Of a stretch of 64,000 nucleotides of DNA, positions 44,399 through 53,654 are shown one piece after another. The translations under genes were made by a program, and so were the position numbers. Positions within the stretch are counted from its first letter, which is position 1. Every line of letters begins with the position of its first letter. The notes under the pieces were generated by a model. That model saw nothing but the letters and a program-made list of their open reading frames with translations. It had not been told where the DNA came from and ran no database searches. Source of the stretch: Streptomyces calvus (GTDB taxonomy: Bacteria; Actinomycetota; Actinomycetes; Streptomycetales; Streptomycetaceae); contig NZ_VCNP01000008.1 of NCBI RefSeq assembly GCF_006782915.1, positions 52,768 to 116,767 of the forward strand, in the 5' to 3' direction.

Positions 44399-45061
44399 GT
44401 GTCCGGCCGGGACGAGCGGGCCGTGCTGCGCGCCCTGGTCGACGCGCACGGCCGGACCTACGCGGAGGAGGCGGGCATCCGGCTGGAGGACACGCCGCAG
44501 CCGCTCTACCGGCTGCTGGTGCTGGCCCATCTGCTCAGTGCCCGCATCAAGGGGTCCATCGCCGTGGCCTCCGCCCGCGCCCTGTACGAGGCGGGACTGC
44601 GCGATCCACGCCGGATGGCCGCCGCCGACCGGCAGGAGCGGGTGGACGCGCTGGGCCGGGGCGGCTACCGGCGCTACGACGAGCGCACCGCGACGCAACT
44701 GGGCGACGGCGCCGAGCTGTTGACCGAACGCTGGGGCGGCGACCTGCGCCGGCTCCGCAAGGAGGCGGACGGCGGGGTCGCCGAACTGCGCAGGCTGCTC
44801 CAGGAGTTCCCGGGCATCGGCCCGGCCGGCGCCGACATCTTCCTGCGCGAGGCCCAGCGCGTCTGGCCGGAGGCCGCCCCGTACCTGGACGCCAAGGCAC
44901 TCCAGGGCGCCGAACGGCTGAAACTGCCGAAGGACCCCGACCGGTTGCTGTCACTGGCGCACGGCACGGAACCGGCCGTCCTCGCGGCCGCGTTGGTCCG
45001 CGCGGCGATCGACGACGACGTCGCCGAGGACGCCCGGAGCCGGGCCGCCTCCTCCTCCTGA
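44399..45061 (+). CDS. Helix-hairpin-helix DNA glycosylase/endonuclease-like protein
   Basis: 220 residues. Segments LLVLAHLLSARIKGSIAVAS near 40 and LLQEFPGIGPAGADIFLREA near 132-151 match the HhH-GPD fold of endonuclease III/3-methyladenine glycosylase relatives; the Gly-Ile-Gly hairpin is intact. No FeS cluster cysteines are present. The catalytic Lys and Asp cannot be assigned confidently, so activity is uncertain. GTG start 2 bases after the DUF3140 stop. Placement near dps fits a stress or repair role. Confidence 0.75.
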   Translation: MSGRDERAVLRALVDAHGRTYAEEAGIRLEDTPQPLYRLLVLAHLLSARIKGSIAVASARALYEAGLRDPRRMAAADRQERVDALGRGGYRRYDERTATQLGDGAELLTERWGGDLRRLRKEADGGVAELRRLLQEFPGIGPAGADIFLREAQRVWPEAAPYLDAKALQGAERLKLPKDPDRLLSLAHGTEPAVLAAALVRAAIDDDVAEDARSRAASSS

Positions 45062-45171
45062 GGGCCGTCCACCGAACCGTCCCCTCCTGTTCGCGGGACA
45101 ATGTGATCACCGCGCGGCACAATGGCCGGGCGGCCTGAAGTGGTCGTACCGGCAAGGGAGAGGGAGAGACC

Positions 45172-45984
45172 GTGAGTGAGAGCCACACCCCGCCGAGCGG
45201 CTCGGCGAGGCTGAACACCGGTGTGGCGCACAACGCGCGCGTGTGGAACTACTGGATCGGCGGCAAGGACAATTACGAGGTCGACCAGCAGGTCGGCGAG
45301 CACGTCGCCTCGATCAACCCGGTCGTCCGGGACATCGCCCGCGCGGACCGGGAGTTCCTGGGCCGGGCGGTGTCGTATCTGACCCGTGAGCGCGGCGTGC
45401 GGCAGTTTCTGGACATCGGCACGGGCCTGCCGACCGCGGACAACACGCACGAGATCGCGCAGCGCATCGCGCCGGAGTCGCGCATCGTCTACGTGGACAA
45501 CGACCCGATCGTGCTGGTGCACGCCCGCACGCTGCTGACCGGCACCGCCGAGGGCGCCACCGACTACATCGACGCCGACGTGCACGACCCGGACGCCATC
45601 CTGGAGCGCGCCTCCGCGACCCTGGACGTCACCCGGCCGGTCGCGGTGATGATGCTCGGCATCCTCAACTTCGTGCTGGACACCGACAAGGCCCGCGACA
45701 TCGTGCGCCGGATCATGGCAGCGGTGCCCTCCGGGAGCTTCCTGGTCCTCACGCACCCCACGTTCGACCCGGAGGTCGGCGGCGAACTGCAGGTTCCCGC
45801 CATGGAGTTCTGGAACGAGAACGCCACTCCCCCGATCACGGCCCGCGGCGCCGCGGACATCACCGCGTTCTTCGAGGGTCTGGAGCTGGTCGAGCCGGGC
45901 CTGGTGTCGTGCTCGCAGTGGCGTGCGGCCTCGGACTCCGCCGTGGCGGTGCCGCAGTACGGCGCGGTGGCCGTCAAACCCTGA
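45172..45984 (+). CDS. SAM-dependent methyltransferase, DUF574 family
   Basis: 270 residues. NTGVAHNARVWNYWIGGKDN near 15-34 is the diagnostic N-terminal motif of this actinobacterial family. RQFLDIGTGLPTADNTHEIA near 78-97 is the SAM glycine-rich loop, followed by VYVDNDPIVLVHAR. GTG start with a GGGAGAGGGAGAG ribosome site. These are abundant in Streptomyces (dozens per genome) and their substrates are mostly unknown. Confidence 0.92.
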   Translation: MSESHTPPSGSARLNTGVAHNARVWNYWIGGKDNYEVDQQVGEHVASINPVVRDIARADREFLGRAVSYLTRERGVRQFLDIGTGLPTADNTHEIAQRIAPESRIVYVDNDPIVLVHARTLLTGTAEGATDYIDADVHDPDAILERASATLDVTRPVAVMMLGILNFVLDTDKARDIVRRIMAAVPSGSFLVLTHPTFDPEVGGELQVPAMEFWNENATPPITARGAADITAFFEGLELVEPGLVSCSQWRAASDSAVAVPQYGAVAVKP

Positions 45985-46058
45985 CCGGTGGGGCGGCCGG
46001 CGGCGTGGGGGCCGCCACACGCGGTGAGCGGCTGCCCCCATGCTCCGACCCCGGAAAG

Positions 46059-46064
46059 TATGAT
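46059..46064 (+). promoter_or_regulatory. -10 element TATGAT, leaderless DUF4916 gene
   Basis: A near-consensus TATGAT ends 6 bases before the ATG at 46071. No ribosome site is present. Transcription is expected to start at or next to the start codon. Confidence 0.5.
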
Positions 46065-46070
46065 CTAGCA

Positions 46071-46607
46071 ATGTCTGACATGACCGAGACCACACCGGGC
46101 TGGCTGTCCTCCGACGACCTGGAGATGGCGCGCGCCCACATGCCGATCCTGTACGTCGAGGCCGTCCCCGTGCGGGTCGACGACAGCGGTGAAGTCACCA
46201 GCGTGGGTCTGCTGCTGCGCATCGGGCCGGACGGCACGGTCAGCCGGACTCTGGTCTCCGGCCGGGTGCTGCACCACGAACGCGTCCGGGACGCCCTGCT
46301 GCGCCATCTGGAGAAGGATCTCGGCCCGGTGGCGCTGCCCCGCGTGCCCGCGTCGCTCCAGCCGTTCACGGTCGCCGAGTACTTCCCCACCCAGGGCATC
46401 ACTCCCTTCCACGACCCCCGTCAGCACGCCGTGTCGCTGGCGTACATCGTGCCGGTGACCGGCGACTGCCGGCCCCGGCAGGACGCGCTGGACCTGGTCT
46501 GGTTCAGCCCGCAGGAAGCCGTGTCGCGGGCGGTGCAGAGCGAGATGCCGGGCGGGCACGGCGTGCTGCTGAAGCAGGCGCTGGCGCACGCCGGCTGCGT
46601 CATCTGA
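46071..46607 (+). CDS. DUF4916 family Nudix-like protein
   Basis: 178 residues. GWLSSDDLEMARAHMPILYV near 9-28 and LVWFSPQEAVSRAV near 142 are typical of DUF4916, a Nudix-fold family. The Nudix box itself is degenerate (GRVLHHERVRDALLRHLEKD instead of REUXEEXGU), so hydrolase activity is doubtful. Probably a leaderless transcript. Function unknown. Confidence 0.8.
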   Translation: MSDMTETTPGWLSSDDLEMARAHMPILYVEAVPVRVDDSGEVTSVGLLLRIGPDGTVSRTLVSGRVLHHERVRDALLRHLEKDLGPVALPRVPASLQPFTVAEYFPTQGITPFHDPRQHAVSLAYIVPVTGDCRPRQDALDLVWFSPQEAVSRAVQSEMPGGHGVLLKQALAHAGCVI

Positions 46608-46644
46608 CGGCACCGGCCCACCCGCCGGAATCGGTCGGTTCGCA

Positions 46645-46708
46645 TCGTCCCGGGCCGACGGCCTCCGGTCGTCCCGGGCCTCCGGTCGTCCCGGGCCGAC
46701 GGTCTTCG
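46645..46708. repeat. Three short direct repeats, TCGTCCCGGGCC
   Basis: Copies start at 46645, 46669 and 46686, with GACGG(C/T)CT(C/T)CGG after the first and third. They lie between the DUF4916 gene and the end of the ABC operon, and may also fold as a weak terminator. Confidence 0.55.
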
Positions 46709-46759
46709 GCCCGGGCCGGTCGGCAGCCACCGCACCTCCCGGCCGGGCTGAGACGGACC

Positions 46760-47944
46760 CTAGGCGCTGCTCTCCGGGTGGGTGAGGTTGGCCCCGGTCG
46801 ACGGGTCGAAGACGTGCGCCTTCGCGAGGTCGATCCGCAGGTCCACGGGCGCTCCCTCGCGGGCGCGCGTGGCGGCGTCCAGCCGGGCCACGATCTGCTG
46901 CCCGGCCCCGGCTCCGGTGTCGCGCGCACCGGAGTCGGTGGCCAGTTCCTCCAGTTCGGCGGTGGTCACCGGCCCGCCCTCGGCGGTGAAGTAGACGTAT
47001 GCGTCGGAGCCCAAGGACTCCAGCACGTCCACGGTGGCGGTGACGACCGGGCCGCCCGTCTCCCGCGCCAGGCTGGCGTCCTCGAACGCCTCGGGACGCA
47101 GCCCGACGATGACCTCGCGGGGCGCGCTGCGCTCCTCCAGCGCCCGGCGTACACGGTCGTCGAGCGGCAGGGCACCGAGCGGGGTGCGCAGGACGCCCTC
47201 GGCGAGGGAGGCGTTGAGGAAGTTCATCGCCGGTGAGCCGATGAAGCCCGCGACGAACAGGTTGCGCGGCATGTCGTACAGCTCGGCCGGAGTACCGATC
47301 TGCTGGACCAGGCCCTGTCGCATGACGACGACCCGGTCGCCGAGGGTCATCGCCTCCGTCTGGTCGTGGGTGACGTAGACGGTGGTGGTGCCGAGGCGGC
47401 GTTGCAGCCGGGAGATCTGGGTCCGCATCTGCACGCGCAGCTTGGCGTCGAGGTTGGACAGCGGCTCGTCCATCAGGAACGCCTTGGGGTCGCGGACGAT
47501 GGCCCGTCCCATGGCCACCCGCTGGCGCTGGCCGCCGGAGAGGTTGGCGGGCTTGCGGTCCAGGAACTCGCCCAGGTCGAGCACCCGGGCGGCCTCCTCG
47601 ACCTTGCGGTCGATGGTGGCCTTGTCGACCTTGGCCAGCCGCAGCGGGAACCCCATGTTCTCCCGCACGCTCATGTGCGGGTACAGGGCGTAGCTCTGGA
47701 ACACCATCGCGACGTCGCGTTCCTTCGGCGCGAGGTCGTTGACGACCCGGCCGTCGATGCGCAGGGTGCCCTCGGTGATGTCCTCGAGCCCGGCGATCAT
47801 GTTCAGCGTGGTCGACTTGCCGCATCCGGACGGCCCGACCAGGATCACGAACTCGCCGTCGGCGATGTCGAGGTCCACGTCCCGCACGGCGACGGAGCCG
47901 TCGGGATAACGCTTGGTGACTCCCTCTAGGACGATCTCGGCCAC
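46760..47944 (-). CDS. CUT1 sugar ABC transporter ATPase (MsmK/UgpC/SugC type)
   Basis: 394 residues. Walker A GPSGCGKST near 37-45, signature LSGGQRQRVAMGRA near 134, Walker B FLMDEPLSNLDAKLR near 155, switch His in YVTHDQTEAM. The C-terminal regulatory OB domain (about 240-390) is that of MalK-like multi-sugar ATPases. GTG start at 47944. It is the last gene of the operon lipoprotein, permease, permease, ATPase. It may also serve orphan CUT1 systems, as MsiK does in Streptomyces. Confidence 0.93.
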   Translation of the reverse strand: MAEIVLEGVTKRYPDGSVAVRDVDLDIADGEFVILVGPSGCGKSTTLNMIAGLEDITEGTLRIDGRVVNDLAPKERDVAMVFQSYALYPHMSVRENMGFPLRLAKVDKATIDRKVEEAARVLDLGEFLDRKPANLSGGQRQRVAMGRAIVRDPKAFLMDEPLSNLDAKLRVQMRTQISRLQRRLGTTTVYVTHDQTEAMTLGDRVVVMRQGLVQQIGTPAELYDMPRNLFVAGFIGSPAMNFLNASLAEGVLRTPLGALPLDDRVRRALEERSAPREVIVGLRPEAFEDASLARETGGPVVTATVDVLESLGSDAYVYFTAEGGPVTTAELEELATDSGARDTGAGAGQQIVARLDAATRAREGAPVDLRIDLAKAHVFDPSTGANLTHPESSA

Positions 47945-47969
47945 GGGCGGTGCCTCCTTGCCTTCAGTG

Positions 47970-48803
47970 TCATCCCTTGACCGCCCCGGAGGTCAGTCCG
48001 GCGACGATGCGCCGCTGGAAGAGCAGGACGAAGATGATGATCGGGACGGTGATCACCACGGCCGCCGCGGCGATCGACCCGGTGGGCTGCTGGAACTGGG
48101 AGCTGCCGGTGAAGAACGCGATCGCGGCGGGCACGGTCCGCGCGGACTCGGTGGAGGTCAGCGAGATCGCGAACAGGAAGTCGTTCCAGCAGAAGATGAA
48201 CACCAGGATGGCGGTGGTGAACACGCCCGGCGCGGCCAGCGGCACGATGACCAGCCGGAACGCCTGCGCGGGCGTGGCCCCGTCCACCTTGGCGGCCTTC
48301 TCCAGGTCCCAGGGGATCTCCCGGAAGAACGCCGACAGGGTGTAGATCGCCAGCGGCAGCGAGAAGGTCATGTACGGGATGATCAGCCCCGGCCAGGTGT
48401 CGAAGATGCCGATGATCCGCTCGATGTTGAACAGCGGCGACACCAGCGAGATCGGCGGGAACATGGCGATGAGCAGCGACATGCCGATGAGGAGCCGCTT
48501 GCCGGGGAACCGCAGCCGGGCGACCGCGTAGGCGGCCATGGTGCCGAGGATCACCGCGATCACGGTGGCGATCAGGGCGATGCCGATCGAGTTGATCAGC
48601 GCCCTGGTGAACTCCGAGGTCTCGAAGATGCCCCGGTAGTTGTCCCAGGTCCAGTCCCGCGGGATGTAGTTGCCGTCGGTGAGGGTGGCGGGGTCCTTGA
48701 ACGACAGCGCGGCGATCCACCACACCGGGAACAGGGCGTACAGCACCACCACGATGTTGACGACGGCCCATCGGGTCGCGTGTGTCTTGCCCACGGCGGC
48801 CAT
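47970..48803 (-). CDS. CUT1 sugar ABC transporter permease (MalG/SugB type)
   Basis: 277 residues with six hydrophobic helices. The EAA loop is [20 protein letters not shown] near 178-197, contacting the ATPase. N-terminal [19 protein letters not shown] and C-terminal [16 protein letters not shown] are typical of MalG-like permeases. ATG overlaps the preceding permease stop by 1 base (TGATG). Confidence 0.94.
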   Translation of the reverse strand: MAAVGKTHATRWAVVNIVVVLYALFPVWWIAALSFKDPATLTDGNYIPRDWTWDNYRGIFETSEFTRALINSIGIALIATVIAVILGTMAAYAVARLRFPGKRLLIGMSLLIAMFPPISLVSPLFNIERIIGIFDTWPGLIIPYMTFSLPLAIYTLSAFFREIPWDLEKAAKVDGATPAQAFRLVIVPLAAPGVFTTAILVFIFCWNDFLFAISLTSTESARTVPAAIAFFTGSSQFQQPTGSIAAAAVVITVPIIIFVLLFQRRIVAGLTSGAVKG

Positions 48804-49744
48804 CAGCGCTTCACCTCCGCGCCCGGTGCGGCCGCGCCGAACAGCTTGACGAAGGTGAAGGCGATGATCCCGACGCAGAGGAAGATCAGGACCGAGATCG
48901 CCGACCCGATGCCCAGGTTCAGCGCGGTGAACAGGTTGTCGTAGCCGAGGATCGACAGGGATCCGGTGCCCTGGGCGCCCGCGGTCAGGACGTAGATGTT
49001 GTCGAAGATCCGGAAGGCGTCCAGGGTGCGGAAGAGCAGCGCGACCAGGATGGCGGGTTTCATCAGCGGCAGCATGACCCGGGTGAAGCGCTGCCAGGGG
49101 CTGGCGCCGTCGACCATGGCCGCCTTCAGGGTCTCCTCGGGGACCAGGGCGAGGCCGGCGAGCAGCAGCAGCGCCATGAAGGGGGTGGTCTTCCACACCT
49201 CGGCGAGGACGATCAGCCACAGCGCCGGCCACTGCTCGGTGAGCGGGGCCTCGCCGCTGGGCAACAGCTCGGCGAGGTAACCGAGTTCGGGCGTCCAGGC
49301 GTACTGCCAGGAGAAGGCGGCGACGACGGTGACGATGCCGTACGGGATGAGGACGGCGGTGCGGACCGTGCCGCGCAGGAAGAGCGTCCGGTGCATCACC
49401 AGGGCGAGTCCCATGCCGAGGACGAGCTCGATCGCCACGGACACGGCGGTGACGAACAGGGTGACCCAGAAGGCGTCCCACCAGAACGGCGAGGACAGCA
49501 CCGCCCCGTAGTTGTCCAGCCCGACGAACTCGGCCCGGGCGGGGAAGCGCAGGTCGTAGCGCTGGAGGGAGAGGTAGACGGCGTAACCGATGGGGTAGGC
49601 GGTCACGGCGATCATGACGAGGACGGCCGGTGCGCACAGCAGCCAGCCCAGCCGGCGCTCCTGCTGGGCGCCGGCCGACCTGGCCCTTCCGCCCTTGCCC
49701 GGCTTCGGTTCAGGCCTCGGCTTCGGCTCCGCCATCGTGCTCAC
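48803..49744 (-). CDS. CUT1 sugar ABC transporter permease (MalF/SugA type)
   Basis: 313 residues with six hydrophobic helices; the EAA loop reads [19 protein letters not shown] near 203-221. The first 30 residues are Lys/Pro-rich and cytosolic. I take the GTG at 49744, which overlaps the lipoprotein stop (GTGA); an ATG 9 bases on is an alternative. It pairs with the MalG-type permease to form the channel. Confidence 0.93.
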   Translation of the reverse strand: MSTMAEPKPRPEPKPGKGGRARSAGAQQERRLGWLLCAPAVLVMIAVTAYPIGYAVYLSLQRYDLRFPARAEFVGLDNYGAVLSSPFWWDAFWVTLFVTAVSVAIELVLGMGLALVMHRTLFLRGTVRTAVLIPYGIVTVVAAFSWQYAWTPELGYLAELLPSGEAPLTEQWPALWLIVLAEVWKTTPFMALLLLAGLALVPEETLKAAMVDGASPWQRFTRVMLPLMKPAILVALLFRTLDAFRIFDNIYVLTAGAQGTGSLSILGYDNLFTALNLGIGSAISVLIFLCVGIIAFTFVKLFGAAAPGAEVKR

Positions 49745-51051
49745 GGGATCACACCCTCGGATCGCAGGGCCTCGTCGATGTGCTCCCGGATGGTGTCGAC
49801 CGCGCTCTCCGGCTTGATGCCGGACGGCGGGGACAGGGTGTGGGAGACGGCGATCGACACGTTCTGGTAGGCGGGGGTGAGCGGCCGGACGCTCGCCGAC
49901 TCGAGCGCGGCCAGCACCTCCTTGGAGAAGGGGTACTCCCTCATGAACGCCGGGTCGTCGTACAGGGCGCGCAGCGTGGGCGGCAGGCCGCCCTCGAGCG
50001 CGGCGGTGAGCTGGTTCTCCCGGTTGCGCAGGCACAGGGCGGCCTCGAAGGCCAGGTCGGGGTGGCGGGAGTAGGCGCTGACGGCGAGGTCGATGCCGCC
50101 GATGGTGGGGCGGGCGGGACGGTCGGCGTCGACGCGGGGGTAGGGCGCCCAGCGGAAGTTCTCGAACAGCTCGGGGTTGTTCGCCTTCATCGACGGATAG
50201 ACGAACGGGTAGTTGAGTTCGAAGGCCGCCACGCCGGACTCCATGGCCAGGCGGTTCTGGTCCTCCATCTGGTTGGGCAGGGAGGGGTCGGCGGCCGGGG
50301 AGTTGGCGAGGTCGCGCATGACCGAGGCGGCGCGTACGGCGGGCGGTCCGAGGGCGGGCTCGGTGGCGGCCGGGTCGAGGATCGCGCCGCCGGCGCTGTT
50401 GACGAGGCTGTTGAACCAGACGGTCAGGCCCTCGTACTGGGCGCCCTGGATCTCCACGTAGTGCGGTTTGCCCTGCCGGGCGAGGTCGCGGGACATGCCG
50501 ATCATCTCGGCCCAGGTCGTCGGCGGGGTGGGCACCAGGTCCTTGCGGTACCACAGGAGCTGGGTGTTGGTGTTGTACGGGACCGCGTAGAGCTTGCCCT
50601 TCCAGGTGCCGGTCTGCAGCGGGACGCGCAGCGTGCCCTCGGTGGCCCGGCGCTTGGCCTCGCCCGTCCACTCCCGGATCCAGCGGGCCTCGGCGAACTC
50701 GGCGGCCCAGGTGACGTCCAGGCCCAGGATGTCCAGGGAGTCGTCCTCGGCGGCGAGCCTGCGCACCATCTGCTGGCGCTGGCCGTCGGCCGCCCGGGGC
50801 AGTTTGTGGTAGCTGATGCGGTAGCGCCCGCCGGACGCCCGGCTGCACCGGTCGGCGGCCTGCTGCAGGGCGCCGGAGTCGTCCGGGAAGTTGTACCAGT
50901 TGAGGGTGGGGCGGCCGGTGTCCTCGTCGCCGCCGCAGGCGGCGAGTGCCGACGCCAGCAGAGTCAGCGCGACCAGCGCCCGCGTCCGTCGCACCACGCG
51001 CTCCACACCTCGCTTCCGGGTCGCGGCGCGGGTGCTCCCGGCCCGCGGCAT
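49741..51051 (-). CDS. CUT1 sugar ABC transporter substrate-binding lipoprotein (LpqY-like)
   Basis: 436 residues. Lipobox LAAC with Cys near residue 39. The mature type 1 sugar-binding fold includes TLNWYNFPDDSGAL, KLYAVPYNTNTQLLWYRKDL near 153 and YPFVYPSMKANNPELF near 282. The open frame gives a long pre-signal; GTG at 51006 or 50997 would give a more usual 21-26-residue signal, so the start is uncertain. Gene order lipoprotein, two permeases, ATPase equals the mycobacterial lpqY-sugA-sugB-sugC trehalose importer, which suggests trehalose or another disaccharide. Confidence 0.88.
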   Translation of the reverse strand: MPRAGSTRAATRKRGVERVVRRTRALVALTLLASALAACGGDEDTGRPTLNWYNFPDDSGALQQAADRCSRASGGRYRISYHKLPRAADGQRQQMVRRLAAEDDSLDILGLDVTWAAEFAEARWIREWTGEAKRRATEGTLRVPLQTGTWKGKLYAVPYNTNTQLLWYRKDLVPTPPTTWAEMIGMSRDLARQGKPHYVEIQGAQYEGLTVWFNSLVNSAGGAILDPAATEPALGPPAVRAASVMRDLANSPAADPSLPNQMEDQNRLAMESGVAAFELNYPFVYPSMKANNPELFENFRWAPYPRVDADRPARPTIGGIDLAVSAYSRHPDLAFEAALCLRNRENQLTAALEGGLPPTLRALYDDPAFMREYPFSKEVLAALESASVRPLTPAYQNVSIAVSHTLSPPSGIKPESAVDTIREHIDEALRSEGVIP

Positions 51052-51075
51052 CGCCTACCCGGCGAACGTTAAGCA

Positions 51076-51090
51076 TGACAAGTTGTGACA
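51076..51090. promoter_or_regulatory. Possible operator upstream of the sugar ABC operon
   Basis: TGACA repeats at 51076-51080 and 51086-51090, one helical turn apart, enclosing ACAAGTTGT. They lie 25 bases upstream of the lipoprotein start. The regulator is unknown; none is encoded next to the operon. Confidence 0.3.
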
Positions 51091-51136
51091 TCAAGGACAT
51101 TCACGACGACTCGCCCAGGGTGATGGGCGCGGTCGT

Positions 51137-51330
51137 TCAGCCGCCGGAGCCGCCCGGCACCACCGAACCGGTCCCGTAGGCGACGACCACGGCCTGGGCG
51201 CGGCTGTCGAGGTCGTGGTGCGGTTCAGGTGGGCCCTGACCCTGACCTCGCCGATGAACAGCTGCTCGGAGATCTCGGTGTCGGACAGTCCTCGGGTGCG
51301 GCAGGCGCGGGCAGCGGACGCCGACCGGGA
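51137..51330 (-). pseudogene. LuxR-type response regulator C-terminal remnant
   Basis: One reverse frame encodes RGLSDTEISEQLFIGEVRVR then AHLNR, the LuxR recognition helix region. After a frameshift near 51215 another frame continues with DLDSRAQAVVVAYGTGSVVP and a stop at 51137. Joined, this is the last about 60 residues of a NarL/LuxR regulator. The receiver domain is absent. From 51331 to 51597 I see no gene. Confidence 0.7.
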
Positions 51331-51597
51331 CGGGCCGCCGGAGCAGTTCCGCCCGTTCACCCCCGGGTGACGCACGACTGGCCGTGTGCTGCCCCGTGGT
51401 CTCTCGCGGGGCCTCTCCCCGCCCGGGGCGGATCGTCAGCCCGCCGGTTGACGATCGCGGTACACCGTCGTGGCACTCCGGTCGCGCGCTCAACCGTGGT
51501 CGCCGGGCGGATCGCACGACCGTGGCTTCAGTGCGCGGATCACACGGCCGCGCGGGGCGCGGGGCAGCGCGGATCGGGGCTTCGACGGAAACGACGA

Positions 51598-51631
51598 AGA
51601 GGCCGTCCCGGGTTTCCCCGATACGGCCTCT
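51598..51631 (-). terminator. Stem-loop 3' of the second tRNA-Pro
   Basis: AGAGGCCGT (51598-51606) pairs with ACGGCCTCT (51623-51631), with CCCGGG/TTTCCCCG making an inner partial stem. Its position relative to the tRNA mirrors the terminator of the first copy. Confidence 0.6.
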
Positions 51632-51649
51632 GACCTGCCACTCAGCAAG

Positions 51650-51723
<74 letters not shown>

Positions 51724-51831
51724 TTGCCCGCCTGACCTGGGGATTCCCCCGGCCGAACGCGCACGGAAACCATACCGCACTCGGGGCGGTGATCGCGCAT
51801 CCGTTTCCCGGAGCGCGACCCGGGCGACCGC

Positions 51832-51862
51832 TTGACCTCAAGTTTGGTCGAGGTTGCACGAT
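51832..51862 (+). promoter_or_regulatory. MerR-type promoter/operator before the split transketolase
   Basis: TTGACC (51832-51837) and CACGAT (51857-51862) are separated by 19 bases, the long spacer typical of MerR-family promoters. The spacer carries a dyad, ACCTCAA-N6-TCGAGGT (51835-51854, 6 of 7 positions symmetric). CACGAT ends 6 bases before the ATG, so the transcript is leaderless or nearly so. Confidence 0.5.
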
Positions 51863-51868
51863 CGCGGT

Positions 51869-52576
51869 ATGACGATCACCGAGGAACGCACACCCGCGTA
51901 CGGCTACACGGATCTGCCGGCCCTGATGGGGCTGATGACCGGCGACGAGAAGCACGGCCCCGCCGCGACGTCCACGCTGGACGTGCTGTGGGTGCTCTAC
52001 GACCGGGTGCTGCGGGTCGACCCGGAGCGGACGGACGACCCGGAGCGCGACCGGTTCCTGCTGTCCAAGGGACACGGGCCGATGGCGTACTACGCCGTAC
52101 TGGCCGCCAAGGGTTTCCTGCCGGTGGAGTGGCTGCCAGACTTCGGCTCCTACGACTCCCCGCTCGGCCACCATCCCGACCGCGTGCTGGTGCCGGGCGC
52201 GGAGATCGGCAGCGGATCGCTGGGGCACGGGCTGCCGATCGCGGTCGGTACGGCGCTCGGGCTGCGCGCCCAGGGGCTCGACGAGCCGCGGGTGTGGACG
52301 CTGATCGGCGACGCCGAACTGGACGAGGGCAGCAACCACGAGGCGATCGCCTTCGCCGGACCCGCCGGCCTGGACCGGCTGCATACCGTCGTCGTCGACA
52401 ACGCCTCCGCCTCCTACGCCCGGCCCGGCGGGATCGCCGCCCGGTTCGAGGCGGCCGGCTGGTCCGCGCACACGGTGGACGGCCGCGACCACGACGCGCT
52501 GTACGCCGCCTTCACCGCGCCCCATCCGGGCCGGCCGCACGCGGTCGTCGCCCGGGTCGAGCCGAAGAACGCGTGA
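51869..52576 (+). CDS. Transketolase, N-terminal (thiamine diphosphate-binding) subunit
   Basis: 235 residues, half the length of a one-piece transketolase. LSKGHGPMAYYAVLAAKGFL near 66, GSGSLGHGLPIAVGTALGLR near 112-131 and IGDAELDEGSNHEA near 142 form the ThDP/Mg site; GDAELDEG is the GDG-type motif. ATG at 51869, without a Shine-Dalgarno. The stop overlaps a GTG in the second-subunit frame. Split transketolases transfer two-carbon units; some act on special sugars rather than in the pentose phosphate pathway. Confidence 0.88.
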   Translation: MTITEERTPAYGYTDLPALMGLMTGDEKHGPAATSTLDVLWVLYDRVLRVDPERTDDPERDRFLLSKGHGPMAYYAVLAAKGFLPVEWLPDFGSYDSPLGHHPDRVLVPGAEIGSGSLGHGLPIAVGTALGLRAQGLDEPRVWTLIGDAELDEGSNHEAIAFAGPAGLDRLHTVVVDNASASYARPGGIAARFEAAGWSAHTVDGRDHDALYAAFTAPHPGRPHAVVARVEPKNA

Positions 52577-52614
52577 ACCCCTCTCCCGTCCCGACAGTGA
52601 AAGGACATCTCTCC

Positions 52615-53538
52615 GTGGACACCATGCGCGATCGTTTCGCCCCTGTCGTCACCCGGCTGCTCGACGAGGATCCGCGGGTGGCGGTGGTTCTCGCCGAGAT
52701 CGGCGCGGACGGCTTCGCCGAGGCGCGCCGCCGGCATCCGGACCGGGTGGTCAACGTGGGCATCCGGGAGCAGCTGCTGGTCGGCGCGGCCGCCGGGATG
52801 GCGCTGACCGGGCTGCGGCCCGTGGTGCACACCTTCGCGAGCTTCCTGGTCGAGCGGCCGTTCGAGCAGGTGAAGCTGGATCTGGGGCACCAGGGCGTGG
52901 GGGCGGTGCTGGTGAGTGCCGCCGCCTCCTTCGACTGGCCGGCCGGCGGGTACACGCACATGGCGCCGGGCGACGTGGCGCTGCTGGACACCCTGGACGG
53001 CTGGACCGTGCACGTGCCGGGGCATCCGGACGAGGCCGGGACGCTGCTGCGGCAGGCGGTGGCCGCCGGTGACGACAAGGTGTACGTGCGGCTGTCGACG
53101 CAGTCCAACGCGCGCGGGCTGCCGGTGGACGGGCAACGGTTCGTCACCGTGCGGGAGGGGCGTTCCGGGACGGTGGTCGCCGTCGGGACGACGCTGGACG
53201 CCGTGCTCGACGCCACGGAGGGCCTGGACGTCACCGTGCTGTACGCCGCCACCGTGCGCCCCTTCGACGGGGCCGGTCTGCGCCGCGCCACGGAGGCGGC
53301 CGGGACGGACGTCGTGCTCGTCGAGCCGTATCTGGCGGGTACGTCGACGGCGGCGGTGAACGACGCGCTCGCCGACGTGCCGCACCGGGTGCTGGGGCTG
53401 GGCGTGGGCCGGGCGGAGCTGCGCCGCTACGGAAGGGTCGACGAGCACGTGGCCGCGCACGGGCTGGACGCGCGGTCGCTGCGGGCGCGCATCACCGGCT
53501 TCATGGGCGCGGGCCGGCCGCTGCCGTCGAGGGCCTGA
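52615..53538 (+). CDS. Transketolase, C-terminal (pyrimidine-binding) subunit
   Basis: 307 residues. DRVVNVGIREQLLVGAAAGM near 43-62 contains the catalytic Glu of the Pyr domain; VVHTFASFLVERPFEQVKLD follows, and the C-terminal transketolase domain begins near 190. I place the start at GTG 52615 with AAAGGA 9 bases before it; GTG 52573, overlapping the N-subunit stop, is also in frame. It pairs with 51869-52576 to make the active heterotetramer. Confidence 0.86.
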   Translation: MDTMRDRFAPVVTRLLDEDPRVAVVLAEIGADGFAEARRRHPDRVVNVGIREQLLVGAAAGMALTGLRPVVHTFASFLVERPFEQVKLDLGHQGVGAVLVSAAASFDWPAGGYTHMAPGDVALLDTLDGWTVHVPGHPDEAGTLLRQAVAAGDDKVYVRLSTQSNARGLPVDGQRFVTVREGRSGTVVAVGTTLDAVLDATEGLDVTVLYAATVRPFDGAGLRRATEAAGTDVVLVEPYLAGTSTAAVNDALADVPHRVLGLGVGRAELRRYGRVDEHVAAHGLDARSLRARITGFMGAGRPLPSRA

Positions 53539-53654
53539 GGCGGTCGGTTCCTCCCGGGACGAGCGTGCTTCGGCGGCCGGAGCCCTCTCCGGCCCCGGCC
53601 GCCGGTCACGGTCCCCGATCACGCCGCGCGGCACCGGCGGCGCCCCGGGACGTC

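Noticed and set aside
53565..53654. A gene in the gap between transketolase and MmcQ
   Set aside because: Under 120 bases, no ribosome site and no recognisable peptide.
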